DNA from: Frankia sp. RB7
GTDB lineage: Bacteria > Pseudomonadota > Alphaproteobacteria > Rhizobiales > Xanthobacteraceae
Direction: 5' to 3'
DNA: 46,839 nucleotides
Assembly (NCBI GenBank): GCA_030403585.1
Contig: JAUEPE010000053.1
Coordinates: 1-46,839, forward strand
Position 1 is the stretch's first letter. Every line of letters starts with the position of its first letter. Made by a program: the position numbers and the translations under genes. The notes below the pieces were generated by a model. It saw only the letters and a list, made by a program, of their open reading frames with translations. It was not told where the DNA came from and made no database searches. Below are positions 39,475 through 46,839 of the stretch, piece by piece.

Positions 39475-41958
39475 TCACTGGAGGCCGGATGAGCTGGACC
39501 CGGTCGAGGTCGCCAGCGTGCGCAGGCCGATCTGGAACATGAACGCGTGGCTCAGTACGGGCGGCGTGGTGCCCGCGGAATAGCTATACGAAGTTACATA
39601 GTTCGCCGCCAGCACGAAGCAATCGTCGACATAGCCGGCGCCGAGCACATATTGGTTGATCTTGTTGGCCTCGAGGTCCCAGCGCGCCGAGCCCGTCACC
39701 ACCCAATTGGTCGCGACCTTGATCGAGCCTGAGGTCAGGATGCCCTCGCGGCGGGTCAGATAGCCGAGTTCCGGCTGCGCCGCGTAATTGCCGTACATCA
39801 TGCTGACCGACCAGCGATTGAAGTTGGCGCGGCCTTCCGCCTCGAAGCGCTGGATGTTCCAGGTCTGCTCGTCCATGCGGGAGCGGACGCTGAACGTATA
39901 GGTGCTGTTCGGCGAGTAGGCGGCGCTCGCCACGTAGTCCGAGCGCGGCTTGTCGAGGCCGGAATTGATACCGGTATTGATGGAGTCCTGCACCGCGTAG
40001 GAGTTCATGCCGAACAGCTGGTAGGACTGGCCGAACAGCACCTTGACGGCGCCACCCTTGTCGAACTGCGTGGTCGCCTGCACGCCGACATTGGCGCGGC
40101 CGCCGCCTTCGACGCGGTCGTAGCCGGAGAACTTGTCGACGCTGAACAGGTTCGAGGCGTCGAACACCATGCTCTGCGCATCCTCGTTCGGGAGCTTGCC
40201 GGCATAGGTCTCGTTCGGGCGGATGATGATCTGCGCGATCGGCTCGATGGTGGTCGAGCCCCAGGGCTGAACGTTGATGAAGGGATAGCGATATTCGAGG
40301 CCGACGGTCGGCATCAGGCGGAACGCCTGGGTGTTGCCGACGGGCAGGTAGTTCGACACGCCCGGCTGGTTGGAGACGTCGGAGTTGATCGCGTCGGCAC
40401 GCAGGATCGCGAACGGCGTCCAGATCTCGCCGAACGGATCGGTGAAGGACTTGCGCCACTGCGCCTCCGCCGTCAGGCGGGTATAGGTGCCGGGGAAGCC
40501 GCGCAGCAGGCACTGCGACGGCGTGCGCGCGAGCGGATCGGCCGAGGTCGTCGTGCACAGGCCGTTGGTGTTGGCCGTCGTCGTGATCGGATCGAACACC
40601 GCGTCGTTACGCGTCAGATTGACGAAGTTCGTCTTGTAGGAGACCTCGCCGCCGAAGATCGGATAGTTGAGCACGTTCGAGTAGTCGATCACGGGATAGA
40701 CAACCGGAACCTGCTGCTGGTTGCCCGAGAAGCTCGTCCAGTACATCGTGCGCGCGTCGAAGAAGCTGCGATTGCCGACGCCGGTCAGATAGAGCTGCGA
40801 CAGCGCATCCGTCGGCAGGTTCAGAAACGAGCCGAGCGGATCGCGATAGGCCGACAGGCGGTAGTCCGACATGAAATAATAGTCGGAGAGCAGGACGCCG
40901 TCCCAGCCCCAGACCCATTTGTCGTTCAACGCGAACTGGCCCTTGGTCTCGATGCCGCCGCGGAACTGGCGGTCGCCCGGCTGGCCGGCGAAATTGCCGG
41001 GGTTGAGCTGGTCGATGCCGTAGACGCGGACCTGGTAGGCGCCGTCCATCAAGCGCTGGCGGAACTCAGCCTGGAACAGCACGCCCTGCTTGGAAGTGAT
41101 GCGCGGGCTGAAGGTCGCGTCCATGTCCGGCGCGATCGCCCAGTAGAACGGGACTTCGACGCCGTAGCCGAACGCCGTGTAGGAGGTGAAGCCCGGCATC
41201 AGGAAGCCGGTCTTGCGCTTCACCGTCGGATCGGGTGTCGAGAAATAGGGCATGTAGGCGAGCGGCACGCCGAAGAATTCGAGCTGCGCCGTCTCGAAAT
41301 ACAGCATCTTCTCCTGCTGGTCGTGGATGATGCGGGCCCCCTTGACCTGCCAGAGCGGGGGCTTCTTCGGATCGTCCTTACACGGCGCGCAGGCGGTGTA
41401 GACGCCGTTCTCGAACACCGTGTAGTTGCCGCTCGAGCGGTCGGCGCGGGTCGCGGCCATGCGGGTCTGGTCGGCGGTGTCCACGCGCAGCGAATCGACG
41501 AAACCGTCGCGGTAGTCGTCGGAGAGATCCAGGATCTCGGCATAGGTGATCTTGCCGTCGGCATCCGTCATGCGGATGTTGCCTTCGGCATGGAGCCGCT
41601 TGGTCTTCTGGTCGTAGATGACCCGGTCGGCCTCGACGCTGGTGCCGTTGTAGAACAGCTGGACGTTGCCGACCGCCGAGATGCGCGAATTGTTGTAGTC
41701 GTAGTCGACCTCGGTCGCCTGCACGAGCATCTGCCCATCATTGGCGGCCTTCGGCGGCCGCGGCCGCGGCGGCAGCGGATTGTAGGTGTAGCTCTGGGCG
41801 GCAGCCGGCGTCACCGCGGCAAGATCGATCATGCTGGCGAGCGATACGGTCGCGATCAGGGCGAGCACGAGCCTGCGGACAAACAAGCCGTATCCGTTCG
41901 CGCGCACGGGGGTGCGCAACGCCAAACCAGATACGTGTCCTCGGCGGACGGCCGTCAC
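39475..41958 (-). CDS. lptD: LPS-assembly protein LptD (GTG start)
   Basis: An 827-residue outer-membrane protein that, with LptE, inserts lipopolysaccharide into the outer leaflet. Signal peptide ~30-55 after a basic start, then the OstA/jellyroll domain (MLVQATEVDYDYNNSRISAVGNV, VIYDQKTKRLHAEGNI), then the beta-barrel rich in aromatic and short-turn segments, ending AFMFQIGLRTL. GTG 41958 has AGGAGG a few bases upstream and overlaps the lptG stop (TAGTG), which decides this start; the frame runs 22 residues further but through lptG. The N-terminal ~25 residues before the hydrophobic core are unusually long for a signal peptide. Confidence 0.94.
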   Translation of the reverse strand: MTAVRRGHVSGLALRTPVRANGYGLFVRRLVLALIATVSLASMIDLAAVTPAAAQSYTYNPLPPRPRPPKAANDGQMLVQATEVDYDYNNSRISAVGNVQLFYNGTSVEADRVIYDQKTKRLHAEGNIRMTDADGKITYAEILDLSDDYRDGFVDSLRVDTADQTRMAATRADRSSGNYTVFENGVYTACAPCKDDPKKPPLWQVKGARIIHDQQEKMLYFETAQLEFFGVPLAYMPYFSTPDPTVKRKTGFLMPGFTSYTAFGYGVEVPFYWAIAPDMDATFSPRITSKQGVLFQAEFRQRLMDGAYQVRVYGIDQLNPGNFAGQPGDRQFRGGIETKGQFALNDKWVWGWDGVLLSDYYFMSDYRLSAYRDPLGSFLNLPTDALSQLYLTGVGNRSFFDARTMYWTSFSGNQQQVPVVYPVIDYSNVLNYPIFGGEVSYKTNFVNLTRNDAVFDPITTTANTNGLCTTTSADPLARTPSQCLLRGFPGTYTRLTAEAQWRKSFTDPFGEIWTPFAILRADAINSDVSNQPGVSNYLPVGNTQAFRLMPTVGLEYRYPFINVQPWGSTTIEPIAQIIIRPNETYAGKLPNEDAQSMVFDASNLFSVDKFSGYDRVEGGGRANVGVQATTQFDKGGAVKVLFGQSYQLFGMNSYAVQDSINTGINSGLDKPRSDYVASAAYSPNSTYTFSVRSRMDEQTWNIQRFEAEGRANFNRWSVSMMYGNYAAQPELGYLTRREGILTSGSIKVATNWVVTGSARWDLEANKINQYVLGAGYVDDCFVLAANYVTSYSYSAGTTPPVLSHAFMFQIGLRTLATSTGSSSSGLQ

Positions 41959-43055
41959 TATCCGTCCTCCTGATACAGCAAGGCCAAAAAGCCGGTGAGG
42001 CCGCCCACCACCACGGGCAACCACGCCGCAGCGATCGGATGCATCAACTCAGCCTTGCTCAAGTCTTCAGTCACTTTCGACAAAACGTAGAGCAGAAAGC
42101 CTGCGCCCACGCCACTCAAAACCATCTTCTGTACGCCGCCCATCCGGAAGAAGCGCAGCGACACGGAAGCCGCGAGCATCACCATTGCGGCGAGCAAAAA
42201 CGGCTGTGCCAGCAGCTTGTGATACTGGAGTCGATATCCGGCTGTCGCGAACCCCGAACTCTCCGATGAGCGGATGTAGCTCGGTAGTTGCCAAAAGGAC
42301 ACAGTCTCGGGTGTGGAAAAGCTGTTGCGGACCTGCGCTTCGGTCAACGTCGTCGGAATCTCGAGGCTTGCCTGGTCGATCGGCGGGGCATCGAGCGAGA
42401 AGCGGCGCACGTCCTTGAACAGCCAGTGGCCGGCCTCGAGCGTTGCCTCGCGCGCCTCGACCCGCTCCTTGAAATGCTGCTCTGTGTCAAACCGGAACAG
42501 CGTGAGCCCTGTCAGCCGGACGCCCTGCTGCTCGCTGCGCGCCGCGTTGATGATGGTCTGGCCGTCGCTGGTCACCTGATTGAGCCAGAAGCCCGAGGCG
42601 TCCTGGATGCCGCCGCCGGGCGCCGAGCCGAACAGCTCGGCTTCCATGCGCTTGGAGAGCTCGCGGAGATTCGCCGACATCGGATTGTAGGCGACGGTGG
42701 CGATCACGCCGATCAGGAGCGCGCTGCCGAGCGCGGGCGAGATGAACTGCCAGGCCGAGATGCCGGCGGCGCGCGCCACCACGAGCTCGAGCCGGCGGGA
42801 GAGGGCAAGATAGCAGGTCATGGCGCCGATCAGCATGCAGAACGGCGTCAGCTTCTCCAAAAGCTGCGGCACCCGGAACAACGACGTTTCGGCCACCATG
42901 ATCGCGGACGCCGACGCGAGCCCCGAGGTCTTGCGCACCATCTCGATGTAGTCGACCAGCACCAGCAGCAGGAAGATGCTCGCGAACACGCCGAGTGCGG
43001 CGACCACGAAGCGGCCGGCGAAATAGCGCCCGAGCGTGTTGGTGAGCATGCTCAT
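41958..43055 (-). CDS. lptG: LPS export ABC transporter permease LptG
   Basis: A 365-residue inner-membrane permease of the LptB2FG extractor. Three helices at the start (LGRYFAGRFVVAALGVFASI), a periplasmic domain, and three at the end (LPVVVGGLTGFLALLYQEDG). It is longer in the open-frame view, but only because the lptG frame runs through lptF without a stop; the real start ATG 43055 overlaps the lptF stop (ATGA). Its stop overlaps the lptD start. The ATPase LptB is not in the window. Confidence 0.95.
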   Translation of the reverse strand: MSMLTNTLGRYFAGRFVVAALGVFASIFLLLVLVDYIEMVRKTSGLASASAIMVAETSLFRVPQLLEKLTPFCMLIGAMTCYLALSRRLELVVARAAGISAWQFISPALGSALLIGVIATVAYNPMSANLRELSKRMEAELFGSAPGGGIQDASGFWLNQVTSDGQTIINAARSEQQGVRLTGLTLFRFDTEQHFKERVEAREATLEAGHWLFKDVRRFSLDAPPIDQASLEIPTTLTEAQVRNSFSTPETVSFWQLPSYIRSSESSGFATAGYRLQYHKLLAQPFLLAAMVMLAASVSLRFFRMGGVQKMVLSGVGAGFLLYVLSKVTEDLSKAELMHPIAAAWLPVVVGGLTGFLALLYQEDG

Positions 43056-44221
43056 GCGGCGGCCGGCCGTCCGAACAGCCGCGTGATCCGCGCATTCGAT
43101 CTGTTGATGGCTTCCATCACGCCGGCAGGCGGCTCGACCACGATGCCGCCGATGATCATCCACAGCCCGACGCCGATCGCGCCCAAGACCATCGCGTATT
43201 GGAACAGCACCGGAGCGGGCGACTTCACGGCCATAACCGAGCAGGCAAATCCCGCCATGCGCAGGCCGAACACGGCGATCACCGAGCCGCCGATCGAGAA
43301 ATTGCGGCTCTGGCGGGTGGTGCGCGGCGCGCCGAGGAAAGCGAAGGTCAGCACGGCAAAGGCGAAGGGATAGATCGGCGCGAGCAGGCTGTCGTGCAGG
43401 GCCGAGCGGAACTGCCCGGGAATCTGCTTGTAGACCGGATCGTCCTCGGACGGCGAGAACAGCTCCCACAGATAGCGTTCGCGAATGCCGAGGGTGACGT
43501 CGTGGCCCTGGTTGCCGAACTTCGACATGTCGAAGGCGTTGCTGACGAATGTCACCAGTGCAGGGTCGCGCTTGCCCACCTCGAAACGCTGGAGATTGCC
43601 ATCTCTCAGCACCAGGAACGTTCCGTTGTCGTTCTTCACGACATCGCCGTGCTCGGCAACGATCGAGACGCGCTCGTTTGGATCGCGGCGGTCGTCGATG
43701 AAGATGCCGGCGAGGATCCCGCCGGGCAGCCGCTCGCGAATCCGGATCGTGAGATTCTTGTCGAGCTGGGCGAAGCGGCCGGGCTGCAGGATGTTGGTGA
43801 GAACGTCCGCGGTGATTTCGGCGTCCCACTGCTTGATCCGCCGCATGCCGTCGGGAGCGAGATAGGCGGCGATGAAGGCGACCAGCAGCGCCACCACGCA
43901 GGTAGCGTAGAAGAACGGATAGAACAGCCGGAACGGCGAGAAGCCGGCGGCATTCATCACGATGATCTCGGAATCGGTCGCGAGCTTGTTCAGCGTGTGC
44001 GAGATCGCGATCATCAGCGCGATCGGCGAGATGATCAACACCAGCGCCGGGATCACGAGGCTGGTGATGCCGAGGAAGGTCATGATGGTCTGACCCTGGC
44101 TCGTCATCAGGTCGATGCCGCGCAACGCCTGCGTAATCCAGATCACGCCGGTGAGGCTGACCAGCACGAGCGCAAACGACGCCAGCGTCGTGCGGAAAAT
44201 ATACCTGTCGATTGACCCCAT
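43052..44221 (-). CDS. lptF: LPS export ABC transporter permease LptF
   Basis: A 389-residue partner of LptG with the same layout: three N-terminal helices (MGSIDRYIFRTTLASFALVL), a periplasmic beta-jellyroll region, and three C-terminal helices. The paralogy with LptG fits the family. First gene of the lptF-lptG-lptD-surA-pdxA-rsmA run; four of its five junctions overlap by one to four bases. Its start faces pepA across a 342-bp divergent region that should hold promoters for both. Confidence 0.95.
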   Translation of the reverse strand: MGSIDRYIFRTTLASFALVLVSLTGVIWITQALRGIDLMTSQGQTIMTFLGITSLVIPALVLIISPIALMIAISHTLNKLATDSEIIVMNAAGFSPFRLFYPFFYATCVVALLVAFIAAYLAPDGMRRIKQWDAEITADVLTNILQPGRFAQLDKNLTIRIRERLPGGILAGIFIDDRRDPNERVSIVAEHGDVVKNDNGTFLVLRDGNLQRFEVGKRDPALVTFVSNAFDMSKFGNQGHDVTLGIRERYLWELFSPSEDDPVYKQIPGQFRSALHDSLLAPIYPFAFAVLTFAFLGAPRTTRQSRNFSIGGSVIAVFGLRMAGFACSVMAVKSPAPVLFQYAMVLGAIGVGLWMIIGGIVVEPPAGVMEAINRSNARITRLFGRPAAA

Positions 44222-44563
44222 GCGCTACCGCACGAATCCCACCAAAGCCCCAACGCGCGCACCGGAATTCCTCCTCACCAACCAATCCCCTGACAGGGGA
44301 TCCCCAAGGTCGGCCAGGCAGCTCTTCCGGAGGCTCACTGTCTCACTACCATCCCTTTGATCCGTCAACAAAATGGCTGACCCATGGCACCCTCAATATA
44401 TGGTTAATATTTCCCTCGTTGTGGCGTCCCTGCCACGGGCGGTGCTTGGCATCCACCGCGCTTCTCGCCCATAGTGGGCTAAGACGAGTGAATCGCCGTT
44501 CAGCTCTGGCCCTCCGTTGAGCCCGTTGATCGGCCAAAGCCCTATGTTTTCGAGGAGTTACCC
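44222..44563. other. divergent promoter region lptF / pepA
   Basis: 342 bp without a gene. AT-rich segments near 44390-44410 (CTCAATATATGGTTAATATT) stand out in GC-rich DNA. On the minus strand TTGACG (near 44365) could be a -35 for lptF with a poor -10. I cannot assign either promoter with confidence. Confidence 0.45.
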
Positions 44564-46063
44564 ATGTCCGATGCCATCAAGGTCGGCTTCGTCCCGTTGT
44601 CCAGTGCCGCCCGTGGCATCCTGATTGTGTTCTGTGACGACACTCTGAAGGTCGGCGCGGCGACGGCCAAGGCGCTCGGCGGGGCAGCCGAGCTCGTGAA
44701 GCGGGCGGCGGCGGCCGCCTCATTCAAAGGTAAAACCGGTGCCGCCCTGGACATCCTGGCGCCTGAGGGCCTGAAGACCGAGCGCCTGATCGTGATCGGG
44801 ACCGGCAAGGCATCGAGCCTGAAGGCCAACGATTTCCTGAAGTTCGGCGGCATGGCCGCCAGCAAGCTCAAGGCGGGAACCGTTGCCATGACCATCATGG
44901 CGGAACTGACGACCGGCGCCATGACCAGCGAGCAGGCGGTTGCGATCGCCTCGGGCCTGCGGCTGCGCGCCTACAAGTTCGACCGCTACAAGACCAAAAA
45001 GAAGGACGGCGAGGAGGGCGCCGTGCGCGCCGACGTGTCGCTGGCGGTCGGCGATGTGGCCGCGGCGAAGAAGGCCTTTGCCTCGGCCGGCGCGGTCGTC
45101 GACGGCGTCATCATCGCGCGCGATCTCGTCAACGAGCCGCCGAACGTGCTGTTCCCCGAGGAGTTTGCGCGCCGCGCCAGTCAGCTGCGCAAGCTCGGCG
45201 TCAAGATCGAGGTGCTCGACGTCAAGGCGATGCAGAAGCTCGGCATGGGCGCGCTGCTCGGCGTCGGCCAGGGCTCGGCGCGGCCGAGCCGCACCGTGAT
45301 CATGCGCTGGGACGGCGGCAAGAAAGGCGAGGCGCCGGTCGCCTTCGTCGGCAAGGGCGTCTGCTTCGACACCGGCGGCATTTCGATCAAGCCGGCCGGC
45401 AGTATGGAGGATATGAAGGGCGACATGGGTGGGGCTGCCTGCGTCGTCGGCCTGATGCACGCGCTCGCGGCGCGCAAAGCCAAGGTCAACGTGGTCGGCG
45501 CCATCGGTCTCGTCGAGAACATGCCTGATGGCAACGCGCAGCGGCCGGGCGACATCGTGACCTCGATGTCGGGCCAGACCATCGAGATCATCAACACCGA
45601 TGCGGAAGGCCGTCTCGTGCTGGCCGACGTGCTCTGGTACGTGGCCAAGAAGACCAAGCCGAAATTCATGGTGGATCTGGCGACGCTCACTGGCGCGATC
45701 GTTGTCGCGCTCGGCGTCGATCATGCCGGCATGTTTTCCAACAATGACGAGCTGGCCGAGCGCCTGCTCGCCGCCGGCATCGAGAGCGGCGAGAAGGTCT
45801 GGCGCCTGCCGCTCGGCCCCGAATACGACAAGCTGATCGATTCCCAGTTCGCCGACATGAAGAACACCGGCGGCCGTCACGGCGGCTCGATCACCGCGGC
45901 GCAGTTCCTGCAGCGCTTCGTCGACGGCACGCCCTGGGCGCATCTTGACATCGCCGGCACCGCCATGGGCACGCCCAAGACCGACATCAACCAGAGCTGG
46001 GGTTCGGGCTACGGCGTCCGGCTGCTGGATCGCCTGGTGGCGGATCATTACGAACGCAAATGA
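44564..46063 (+). CDS. pepA: leucyl aminopeptidase (M17)
   Basis: A 499-residue di-zinc cytosolic aminopeptidase; in E. coli the protein also binds DNA (Xer recombination, carAB control). Metal and catalytic residues are intact: Lys264, Asp269 and Lys276 in GKGVCFDTGGISIKPAG, Asp287, and Asp346, Glu348 and Arg350 in NTDAEGRL. The N-terminal domain is of the usual length. GAGGAG precedes ATG 44564. holC follows after 6 bp, a conserved pair. Confidence 0.97.
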   Translation: MSDAIKVGFVPLSSAARGILIVFCDDTLKVGAATAKALGGAAELVKRAAAAASFKGKTGAALDILAPEGLKTERLIVIGTGKASSLKANDFLKFGGMAASKLKAGTVAMTIMAELTTGAMTSEQAVAIASGLRLRAYKFDRYKTKKKDGEEGAVRADVSLAVGDVAAAKKAFASAGAVVDGVIIARDLVNEPPNVLFPEEFARRASQLRKLGVKIEVLDVKAMQKLGMGALLGVGQGSARPSRTVIMRWDGGKKGEAPVAFVGKGVCFDTGGISIKPAGSMEDMKGDMGGAACVVGLMHALAARKAKVNVVGAIGLVENMPDGNAQRPGDIVTSMSGQTIEIINTDAEGRLVLADVLWYVAKKTKPKFMVDLATLTGAIVVALGVDHAGMFSNNDELAERLLAAGIESGEKVWRLPLGPEYDKLIDSQFADMKNTGGRHGGSITAAQFLQRFVDGTPWAHLDIAGTAMGTPKTDINQSWGSGYGVRLLDRLVADHYERK

Positions 46064-46069
46064 CCTGAG

Positions 46070-46522
46070 ATGACCGAAGTACTGTTCTACCATCTGCAAA
46101 ACATGACGGTTGAGACCGTCTTGCCGCCGCTTCTCGAGAAATCGCTCGAGCGCGGCTGGCGTGTTGTGGTGCAGTCGACCTCGCCGGAGCGCGCCGACGC
46201 GCTCGACGCGCATCTATGGACTTATCGCGACGATTCCTTCCTGCCGCACGCGACATGGCGGGTGGCTGACGTGGCCGAGCAGCCGATCGTGCTGGCGATC
46301 GAGGCGGACAATCCGAACGGCGCCAATGTCCGCTTCCTGGTCGACAACGCCGCCCTGCCGCAGGACACGGAGGCTTATGAGCGCATGGTGCTGCTGTTCA
46401 ACGGCGACGATCCGGATGCGCTTGCGGCGGCCCGCAGCACCTGGACGGATTGCAAGACGCGCGGATTTGAGGTCACCTATTGGCAGGCGGACGAACGGGG
46501 CCGGTGGCAGCGACGGAATTAG
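46070..46522 (+). CDS. holC: DNA polymerase III subunit chi
   Basis: A 150-residue chi subunit, which links the clamp loader to single-strand binding protein. Family signs are TEVLFYHLQNMTVETVLPPLLEKS at the start (see motif VLFYHL), WTYRDDSFLPHA and VLLFNGDDPDAL toward the end. Chi is poorly conserved at sequence level, but the position after pepA supports it. Start ATG 46070 lacks a strong ribosome site and may be coupled to pepA translation. Confidence 0.93.
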   Translation: MTEVLFYHLQNMTVETVLPPLLEKSLERGWRVVVQSTSPERADALDAHLWTYRDDSFLPHATWRVADVAEQPIVLAIEADNPNGANVRFLVDNAALPQDTEAYERMVLLFNGDDPDALAAARSTWTDCKTRGFEVTYWQADERGRWQRRN

Positions 46523-46649
46523 CGGTCGTTCGCAATTAATGATAATTTGGACTTTCGGGGCCAAACTGGTTTCGGCCACCTTCGTGCCGCAAAGTGATGT
46601 TGGGACAAGCGCTTAGGGCTACTCCTTGACGTGGGGAATTTAGTTTATC

Positions 46650-46839
46650 GTGCGACATCAAAAGCTTCCAAAGTCGCTCATAGTTGCGTTGGCCGCTGTC
46701 GCGCCGCTGATCGCGGGTTGCTCGGGCGGGACAGATCTGCTGGCGTCTGCCAAAGATGCCGAATGGTTCAACAAGCCGAGCCGCCTGTTCATCAAGAACA
46801 TCTCGATCGAATCGCCGCCGTTGACCCCCGACAAGCCGG
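46650..46839 (+). CDS. lipoprotein, N-terminal 63 residues (cut by window edge)
   Basis: GTG 46650, with GGGGAA upstream, opens a frame that runs to the window end. The N-terminus is basic (MRHQKLPKSL), then hydrophobic, with a lipobox ending LIAGC, so Cys24 would be lipidated. The visible mature part (GGTDLLASAKDAEWFNKPSR and on) is not a family I recognise; its start resembles uncharacterised rhizobial lipoproteins found beside pepA-holC or near ndk. Confidence 0.75.
   Translation, partial: MRHQKLPKSLIVALAAVAPLIAGCSGGTDLLASAKDAEWFNKPSRLFIKNISIESPPLTPDKP

Noticed and set aside
43056..44285. Apparent LptF-LptG fusion of 775 residues
   Set aside because: The upstream half is the lptF DNA read in the wrong frame; the two proteins start and stop separately with an ATGA overlap.
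44720..46213. 497-codon open frame opposite pepA
   Set aside because: Antisense shadow of a complete M17 peptidase.
1..46839. tRNA, rRNA, transposase, integrase, prophage or restriction genes
   Set aside because: None seen; no cloverleaf, no conserved rRNA stretch and no recombinase motif on either strand.

Overview
The window is GC-rich, gene-dense chromosomal DNA from an alphaproteobacterium of the order Hyphomicrobiales, most likely Bradyrhizobium or a close relative. The evidence is the gene order (purF-cvpA-radA; alr-dnaB; rplI-DUF2232-rpsR-rpsF; fabD-fabG-acpP-fabF-mltG-yicC-gmk; lptF-lptG-lptD-surA-pdxA-rsmA; pepA-holC), the protein sequences, and palindromic intergenic repeats of a type I associate with that group. 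The genus call is from recognition, not from a search. I see no rRNA or tRNA gene, CRISPR array, transposase or phage gene.

Layout. 1-3172 (minus): purF (cut by the window edge), cvpA and radA. 3375-6586 (plus): a periplasmic binding protein whose stop overlaps the start of a membrane GGDEF-EAL protein. 6596-11060: accessory genes (TauE-like permease with a TTG start, two small unknowns, a GFA-type zinc protein, a secreted SGNH-like hydrolase, exonuclease III, a secreted Cys-rich protein). 11073-13905 (minus): dnaB then alr. 14193-18387: a 39-residue membrane microprotein, a Cfa-type methyltransferase, a c-type cytochrome with a long low-complexity tail, and a TetR-thioesterase operon with a visible operator. 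18425-20921 (minus): rpsF-rpsR-DUF2232-rplI. 21264-24259: a TetR-desaturase operon with an operator between -35 and -10, convergent with a membrane diguanylate cyclase. 24565-31248 (plus): fatty-acid synthesis (fabD, fabG, acpP, fabF), then mltG, yicC and gmk. 31181-35344: less conserved DNA with small membrane or secreted proteins, a Crp/Fnr regulator, a DUF6894-like gene, an orphan Flp pilin and an inverted-repeat element. 35513-36571: zinc alcohol dehydrogenase. 36594-44221 (minus): the outer-membrane biogenesis run lptF-lptG-lptD-surA-pdxA-rsmA, with start/stop overlaps at four of its five junctions. 44564-46839 (plus): pepA, holC and the start of a lipoprotein gene.

How the parts work together. 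Most genes are housekeeping: purine synthesis, DNA replication and repair, ribosomal proteins, fatty-acid synthesis, peptidoglycan and LPS transport. Around the fab genes lie several lipid-modifying or lipid-sensing genes (Cfa-like enzyme, hotdog thioesterase, front-end type desaturase), two of them with their own TetR regulator and palindromic operator. The window also has two c-di-GMP enzymes. One is a possible two-protein receptor: a secreted sugar-binding-type protein translationally coupled to a membrane GGDEF-EAL protein, with no transporter genes nearby. That pair is the best candidate here for an undescribed signalling system.
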